From: Alphaproteobacteria bacterium
GTDB taxonomy: Bacteria; Pseudomonadota; Alphaproteobacteria; SMXP01
Assembly: GCA_028280675.1 (NCBI GenBank)
Contig: JANQLI010000190.1
Coordinates: 1-28,399, forward strand
DNA length: 28,399 bases
Direction of reading: 5' to 3'
Below, piece after piece: positions 25,186-28,399 of the stretch; position 1 is the first letter of the stretch; every line of letters starts with the position of its first letter. The notes beneath the pieces were generated by a model, which worked only from the letters and a program-made list of their open reading frames with translations, searched no databases and had not been told where the DNA came from. The position numbers were made by a program, and so were the translations under genes.

Positions 25186-25815
25186 ATGAAACAAACATCA
25201 CTTAAAGCCGCTTTGCTTGCTGGACTTGGTATCGCAACATTCGCTGGCATTCCTATGAGTGCATCACTCGCAGCAGAGGGCGATTCCCCTTGGATGGTTC
25301 GTGTACGTGGTTTAAGCGTGCAAGCCGATGAAGGCGGGTCTGTTTCCATCGGAGGCGCCGTAAAGATCGATGAAGATATTGTTCCAGAATTAGACATCAC
25401 CTACTTCTTCTCGGATAACATTGCGGCCGAACTGATCTTGGCAACAACAAATCACGATGTCAGCCATTCAACCGTTGGGTCATTAGGCGATGTGAATTTG
25501 TTACCACCGACACTGACGCTGCAATATCACTTCACACCCGATGCGCAAATCAGCCCATATGTTGGTGCCGGTGTGAACTACACCTTCTTCTACAATGAAG
25601 ATGGCGCTCCCGGCCTGCCGATTGATTATGATGATTCCTTCGGATGGGCGCTGCAGGCCGGTGTGGATGTCAAAATCGATGACAACTGGCGTGTGAACCT
25701 GGATGTGAAGAAAATCTTCCTCAGCACCGATGTCAGCATTGCAGGCGGCGCCGTGACAGCGGACGTTGACATTGATCCATGGATTATTGGTCTCGGTGTC
25801 GGTTACCGTTTCTAA
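25186..25815 (+). CDS. ompW: OmpW family outer membrane protein
   Basis: 209 residues from the ATG at 25186 (AAGGGGAT 4-9 bases upstream; an earlier ATG at 25156 has no site). Signal peptide to about residue 30 (AxA-type end in SASLAAEG). SPWMVRVRGLSV at the mature start, ELILATTNHDV, SPYVGAGVNYTFFYNE and the final GLGVGYRF with terminal Phe mark an eight-stranded OmpW barrel. OmpW proteins form a narrow hydrophobic channel, and in enterobacteria ompW is FNR-regulated, matching the box seen upstream here. A strong terminator follows. Confidence 0.93.
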   Translation: MKQTSLKAALLAGLGIATFAGIPMSASLAAEGDSPWMVRVRGLSVQADEGGSVSIGGAVKIDEDIVPELDITYFFSDNIAAELILATTNHDVSHSTVGSLGDVNLLPPTLTLQYHFTPDAQISPYVGAGVNYTFFYNEDGAPGLPIDYDDSFGWALQAGVDVKIDDNWRVNLDVKKIFLSTDVSIAGGAVTADVDIDPWIIGLGVGYRF

Positions 25816-25842
25816 GCCGGACACAAATTTTCTGAATCTGAG

Positions 25843-25873
25843 AAACGCAGGGCCCTCTGGCCCTGCGTTTTTT
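25843..25873 (+). terminator. Intrinsic terminator after ompW
   Basis: A 12-base perfect stem AAACGCAGGGCC / GGCCCTGCGTTT with loop CTCT is followed by TTT, making a six-T run with the stem end. On the minus strand it may also end the transcript of the 42-residue gene, though the T-run there is poor. Confidence 0.93.
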
Positions 25874-25891
25874 ATTGTGGGAAAGATGCAG

Positions 25892-26020
25892 TTATGAAGC
25901 CATCACGGCCCGGCTCGCAGCACGCAAAGAATGCACACGCCCCAAAGCGCGGCGGAACCCACGGTAGTGACGCACCCACCTTTTTAAAAAGCCGTTGACC
26001 TTCCAAAGGATAATAATCAC
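25892..26020 (-). CDS. 42-residue Arg-rich small protein behind an attenuator-like terminator
   Basis: GTG start with a full GGAGG 6 bases upstream (26027-26031). The frame begins M-IIILWKVNGFLKRWVRHY, continues RGFRRALGRVHSLRAASRAV and ends MAS-stop: a short hydrophobic start followed by an amphipathic, strongly basic stretch (nine Arg). Long overlapping frames on this strand have poorer starts. I recognise no family. Upstream lie a terminator hairpin, a candidate promoter and a CtrA-like box; downstream the ompW terminator. It may be a membrane-associating peptide. Support is the ribosome site and composition only. Confidence 0.45.
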   Translation of the reverse strand: MIIILWKVNGFLKRWVRHYRGFRRALGRVHSLRAASRAVMAS

Positions 26021-26056
26021 GTAGAACCTCCGTCATTGTGTGCGGCCTCAACACAA

Positions 26057-26093
26057 TAAAAAAGCGCCTGTGGTCCGCATGTCCCCCAGGCGC
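26057..26093 (-). terminator. Intrinsic terminator after marR, or attenuator ahead of the 42-residue gene
   Basis: On the minus strand GCGCCTG pairs with CAGGCGC (26087-26093 with 26064-26070) around a 16-base loop, followed by six T (26058-26063). It lies 101 bases after the marR stop and 37 bases before the GTG of the small gene. Confidence 0.8.
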
Positions 26094-26122
26094 GGTTCGT
26101 GTACGCAACTTACGATAGGGTG

Positions 26123-26152
26123 ATTAAGTCACAGTCATAGGAAGGGCGTCAA
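26123..26152 (-). promoter_or_regulatory. Candidate minus-strand promoter after marR
   Basis: TTGACG (26152 to 26147), an 18-base spacer and CTTAAT (26128 to 26123). Transcription would start near 26116 and meet the terminator about 25-55 bases later. The match is moderate. Confidence 0.35.
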
Positions 26153-26160
26153 GCAAGTGG

Positions 26161-26175
26161 TTAACAAAAGGTTAA
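26161..26175. promoter_or_regulatory. CtrA-type box TTAA-N7-TTAA
   Basis: TTAA-CAAAAGG-TTAA, followed by C, fits the alphaproteobacterial CtrA consensus. It lies between the marR stop and the candidate promoter, about 50 bases upstream of the predicted start, rather further than the usual overlap with -35. Confidence 0.45.
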
Positions 26176-26193
26176 CGGTATAACTTGCATCGT

Positions 26194-26643
26194 TTAACAC
26201 TCTGGGGCGATGTTCAGGCGAAACGCGGCCAAGACTTTTGTTGCTTTACGAATATCGCGGTCTGACAAATCGGCAATCACTGTCTCAGCCCATTTTAACT
26301 CACGTTTTTCTAACGTTGCCAAAGCGCGTTTCCCTTTCTGTGTCACACACAATAATTTCGCGCGTTTATGATCTGGGTTCTCCGTGAAGGTAATAAGACC
26401 CGTTTGTTCGATCCCGACGGCAAAACGTTGGACCGTTTGACGCTTTAATTTCATACGCCTTGCAATGTCAGCGACAGTCAATTGACCGTCTGATTGGGCC
26501 ACATGCATAAGAAAACCCCACCGTGAACTTGTCAGTCCCAAATCCTGCGTCAAGCAATCGCCTTGATGCTGCACCTTGGGCGCCAATTTTAAAACCTCTA
26601 TAATTAAATCGAGTATCGCAACAGCTTCTGCGGAATGGGCCAT
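26194..26643 (-). CDS. MarR family transcriptional regulator
   Basis: 149 residues from the ATG at 26643; the frame can also begin at a TTG at 26676 (160 residues), and neither has a strong ribosome site. The winged HTH spans about residues 40-110: LTSSRWGFLMHV, LTVADIARRMKLKRQTVQR (recognition helix) and the wing with DHKRAKLL. It is divergent from a flavoprotein gene whose promoter carries a perfect palindrome, so it is probably the repressor of that gene, perhaps relieved by an oxidant or phenolic ligand. Confidence 0.9.
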   Translation of the reverse strand: MAHSAEAVAILDLIIEVLKLAPKVQHQGDCLTQDLGLTSSRWGFLMHVAQSDGQLTVADIARRMKLKRQTVQRFAVGIEQTGLITFTENPDHKRAKLLCVTQKGKRALATLEKRELKWAETVIADLSDRDIRKATKVLAAFRLNIAPEC

Positions 26644-26723
26644 CTGTTTGTTCCACAATGATGAGAATGCGGTCAATCACATAGACTTTTAAGATACATC
26701 GCAATTGACAGCAAGAAACTAAA

Positions 26724-26752
26724 TTGACAGCATGCTGTCATATAAGTATAGT
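26724..26752 (+). promoter_or_regulatory. Near-consensus sigma-70 promoter of the flavoprotein gene
   Basis: TTGACA (26724-26729), 17-base spacer, TATAGT (26747-26752). Transcription should begin near 26759, giving a leader of about 32 bases. Confidence 0.75.
26725..26740. promoter_or_regulatory. Palindromic operator, probably for the MarR protein
   Basis: TGACAGCATGCTGTCA is a perfect 16-base palindrome covering the -35 hexamer. A matching half-site TTGACAGC occurs 19 bases upstream (26705-26712), which may be a second contact closer to marR. Confidence 0.7.
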
Positions 26753-26790
26753 CACCAACTTCTGGTGAAACAAATGCAGCACGCACTGAT

Positions 26791-27588
26791 ATGACAGCCC
26801 CTCTCTCTATCCTCGCCATCATTGGCTCTCCTCGCAATGAAGAGAGTTATACCTATAAAGTCATTCGGCAGATCGAAGAGAAAATGCAAGCCATCCAGCC
26901 AACAGAAGTGGAATATATTTTCCTCGGCAAACTCCTTGTGCCGTTTTGCGATGGTTGCCTCTCATGCGTGAATATCGGCGAAGAGGCCTGTCCGGAATAT
27001 TCGACCATCGGCCCCATCGCCGAAAAAATGGACAAAGCCGATGGCATTATCCTTGGCGCACCTGTTCATACATTCAATGTCACGGGTTTGATGAAGAATT
27101 TTGTTGAGTATTTTATGTATAAACGTAATCGACCAAGTTTCTTCAGTAAAAAAGCTATTGTCACAGCCACTGCGTCGGGCGGCGGGCATAAAGTGGTTCT
27201 CGATTTTCTTGAAGGAACAGCCACAGCTTGGGGCTGTGACGTTGTCAGCCGGTTGGGGATTTCAAGCGCGCAAATGATAAAGCCCCGCTATCAGGAACTT
27301 GTCGATCAGTACACGCAAGAGACGGCCGACGACTTCATTGCCGCGATCAATCGCGGCGGGCTTGATCGGGTCAAGTTCAAACACCTTGTCAATTTCCGGG
27401 CGATGCAAAATATGACGCGCCGTCAGAAAGGCTCAAAAAATTATGCCTATTGGCAGGAACGGGATTGGCTGGATGCAGCGTTCTACACAAAGGCGCCTGC
27501 AAGCCCATTCGCTAAATTTCTCGCTGGCTATATTTCAAAACGGATGCGCCGCGCCATACGCAAGGGCAATGTGACGCCTTATCGCTGA
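26791..27588 (+). CDS. NAD(P)H-dependent flavoprotein with compact cysteine motif (Isf-like)
   Basis: 265 residues. Flavodoxin-like fold: GSPRNEESYTYK (12-23) phosphate loop and GAPVHTFNVTGLMKNFVEY, an FMN-binding block. Between them C53-X2-C56-X2-C59-X7-C67 (CDGCLSC then EEAC) matches the CX2CX2CX4-7C pattern of iron-sulfur flavoproteins, which bind 4Fe-4S, so cluster binding is possible. It should move electrons from NAD(P)H to quinones, nitro compounds or oxygen species. The last 70 residues are a basic extension (many Arg/Lys, ending KRMRRAIRKGNVTPYR) beyond the usual 190-200. Probably MarR-repressed. No good ribosome site precedes the ATG. Confidence 0.88.
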   Translation: MTAPLSILAIIGSPRNEESYTYKVIRQIEEKMQAIQPTEVEYIFLGKLLVPFCDGCLSCVNIGEEACPEYSTIGPIAEKMDKADGIILGAPVHTFNVTGLMKNFVEYFMYKRNRPSFFSKKAIVTATASGGGHKVVLDFLEGTATAWGCDVVSRLGISSAQMIKPRYQELVDQYTQETADDFIAAINRGGLDRVKFKHLVNFRAMQNMTRRQKGSKNYAYWQERDWLDAAFYTKAPASPFAKFLAGYISKRMRRAIRKGNVTPYR

Positions 27589-27591
27589 TCG

Positions 27592-27831
27592 CTAAAGAGC
27601 GTCACGATCAAGCTGCTGTGGTTTGGCGTCCGGACCTGTATAATCGCTGATGCCAGTTGTTAAGGCATAACACGCCAGGCGCACTGAACGCGGAATCTCG
27701 ACTTTCTCACCATTCCGTTCACCCTTTTCATAATATTGGATGATCCGCCGTTTTAATCCGAGCGCATGCGCAGCTTCCTTTTGTGAAAGGCCCATTGATT
27801 TACGCCATTTCTTGAAATCTGCTGGTTTCAT
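27592..27831 (-). CDS. Small XRE-type helix-turn-helix protein
   Basis: 79 residues from the ATG at 27831; a TTG nine codons earlier is possible, and neither has a good ribosome site. FKKWRKSMGLSQKEAAHALG then LKRRIIQYYEKGERNG is a clear XRE/Cro HTH (about 5-45), followed by IPRSVRLACYALTTGISDY, a common tail of small XRE regulators in proteobacteria. It ends 3 bases from the convergent flavoprotein gene. Upstream lies an array of phased repeats that it may bind. Confidence 0.85.
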   Translation of the reverse strand: MKPADFKKWRKSMGLSQKEAAHALGLKRRIIQYYEKGERNGEKVEIPRSVRLACYALTTGISDYTGPDAKPQQLDRDAL

Positions 27832-27930
27832 TAACGATAACTCAACTTTAAGCCACAAAATGTACAGATCGCCTTAGGCATTGTTTTTCTTACCTTTATT
27901 GCTCTTATCAACAAAATACAAGAGAGAGTA

Positions 27931-28002
27931 TGCGCACTTTTTGCGCACAAATGTGCACATTGTGCGCACTTTACCCTTGACAAATGCGCACGCAGTACGC
28001 AT
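27931..28002. repeat. Helically phased TGCGCAC-type motif array
   Basis: TGCGCAC occurs at 27931, 27942, 27963 and 27985, with variants TGTGCAC at 27952 and TACGCAT at 27996. Starts are spaced 11, 10, 11, 22 and 11 bases, so all lie on one face of the helix. The missing slot near 27974 is next to a TTGACA (27977-27982). The array lies between the divergent HTH gene and the 57-residue gene. Confidence 0.7.
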
Positions 28003-28025
28003 CTTAACAGTATTGTAACACTTGT

Positions 28026-28047
28026 CGTGTTTTATACGTGTTTTATG
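28026..28047. repeat. Two-copy 11-base direct repeat
   Basis: CGTGTTTTATA followed directly by CGTGTTTTATG. It lies 48 bases before the 57-residue gene and downstream of the phased array, with the same 11-base period but another sequence. Confidence 0.6.
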
Positions 28048-28094
28048 ACACTTGAGTGACAAGCTTTGAGGCCAAATGTCACTGGAGGAAGAGT

Positions 28095-28268
28095 ATGTTG
28101 AAATTCCTGATCTATGCCCTGCAATTTGGGTTTGGAAAGAAGCATGAGTCACATGCTAACCCACACCCCTATCATTCAGGCAACAGTAAAACAGAGAAAA
28201 AAGCCTTTAAACGGGCACGCAAACGGGAAGCCAAATCCTGGTGGCCAAAATTCCGCGCGAGCCACTAA
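28095..28268 (+). CDS. 57-residue basic protein of unknown function
   Basis: ATG at 28095 with GGAGGA 6 bases upstream; an in-frame GTG at 28056 lacks a site. MLKFLIYALQFGFGKKHESH opens with a short hydrophobic stretch (2-14), followed by a His/Pro/Ser part and a very basic end (KKAFKRARKREAKSWWPKFR). No family recognised. It is divergent from the HTH gene across the repeat array and followed by a strong terminator, so it looks like a single-gene unit. Confidence 0.6.
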   Translation: MLKFLIYALQFGFGKKHESHANPHPYHSGNSKTEKKAFKRARKREAKSWWPKFRASH

Positions 28269-28343
28269 TCGTTTTACGCGTCCCGTAAGCCAATCAGTGT
28301 GAACTGGCGATCAGGACGCATCACCCACCACCCGTTTCCAAAA

Positions 28344-28384
28344 AGGAGGGCGGACGACTTGCAAGAGAGTCCGCCCTCCTTTTT
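28344..28384 (+). terminator. Intrinsic terminator, probably bidirectional
   Basis: A 12-base perfect stem AGGAGGGCGGAC / GTCCGCCCTCCT with a 13-base loop, preceded by AAAA and followed by TTTT, so it can act in both directions. Confidence 0.92.
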
Positions 28385-28399
28385 GTTTGAAGGCGACGT

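Noticed and set aside
25872..26108. Minus-strand frame of 78 codons and its inner ATG version (25872-26036)
   Set aside because: It begins with TTG, runs through the terminator hairpin and ends in the ompW terminator; the overlapping 42-codon frame has a far better ribosome site.
27361..27376. CTTGATCGGGTCAAG, resembling an FNR palindrome
   Set aside because: It lies within the coding part of the flavoprotein gene and the half-sites do not match TTGAT-N4-ATCAA.

Overview
The window looks like chromosomal DNA of an alphaproteobacterium of roughly balanced G+C. The evidence is a complete cbb3 oxidase locus in the order ccoNOQP-ccoGHIS (the rhizobial fixNOQP-fixGHIS order), a TTAA-N7-TTAA box of the CtrA type, and a PQQ alcohol dehydrogenase of the proteobacterial quinohemoprotein type. 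I cannot name a genus. I see no rRNA, tRNA, transposase, phage gene or CRISPR array. The genes are tightly packed.

Layout. Positions 1-2952 are all on the minus strand: a PCu(A)C copper chaperone, a membrane-anchored His/Met-rich protein of unknown function, a dihydrodipicolinate-synthase-family aldolase and a thiolase cut by the window edge. Positions 3153-6723 (plus) hold a membrane GGDEF-EAL protein with an intact cyclase and inhibitory site but an altered EAL site, then an anchored 141-residue protein translationally coupled to a sterol desaturase/fatty acid hydroxylase. Positions 6734-10020 (minus) hold a methyltransferase with a TTG start, a lipoprotein quinohemoprotein alcohol dehydrogenase and a small PlsC-like acyltransferase. 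A plus-strand lipoprotein (10138) and a minus-strand MFS transporter (10776-12023) follow.

Positions 12140-15775 look like a quinone/electrophile defence module: a LysR regulator with an exported SDR dehydrogenase behind it, and divergently a 25-residue membrane peptide, a glutathionyl-hydroquinone reductase and an FMN-dependent quinone reductase. A DUF2189-type membrane protein ends head-on against ccoS. Positions 16717-24648 (minus) are the cbb3 oxidase and its copper/assembly factors. A 537-base divergent region separates ccoN from ompW and holds two FNR-type boxes, one for each direction, so oxidase and porin are probably both controlled by oxygen. The PCu(A)C chaperone at the other end of the window could also serve copper delivery to an oxidase (inference).

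Positions 25816-28399 are the least explained part: a 42-residue Arg-rich reading frame with a strong ribosome site and GTG start, placed behind an intrinsic terminator and a CtrA-like box; a MarR regulator divergent from a cysteine-rich flavoprotein whose near-consensus promoter is overlaid by a perfect palindrome; and a small HTH regulator divergent from a 57-residue basic protein, with a helically phased array of TGCGCAC motifs between them. The best candidates for undescribed biology are the 42-residue gene with its leader and the phased array.
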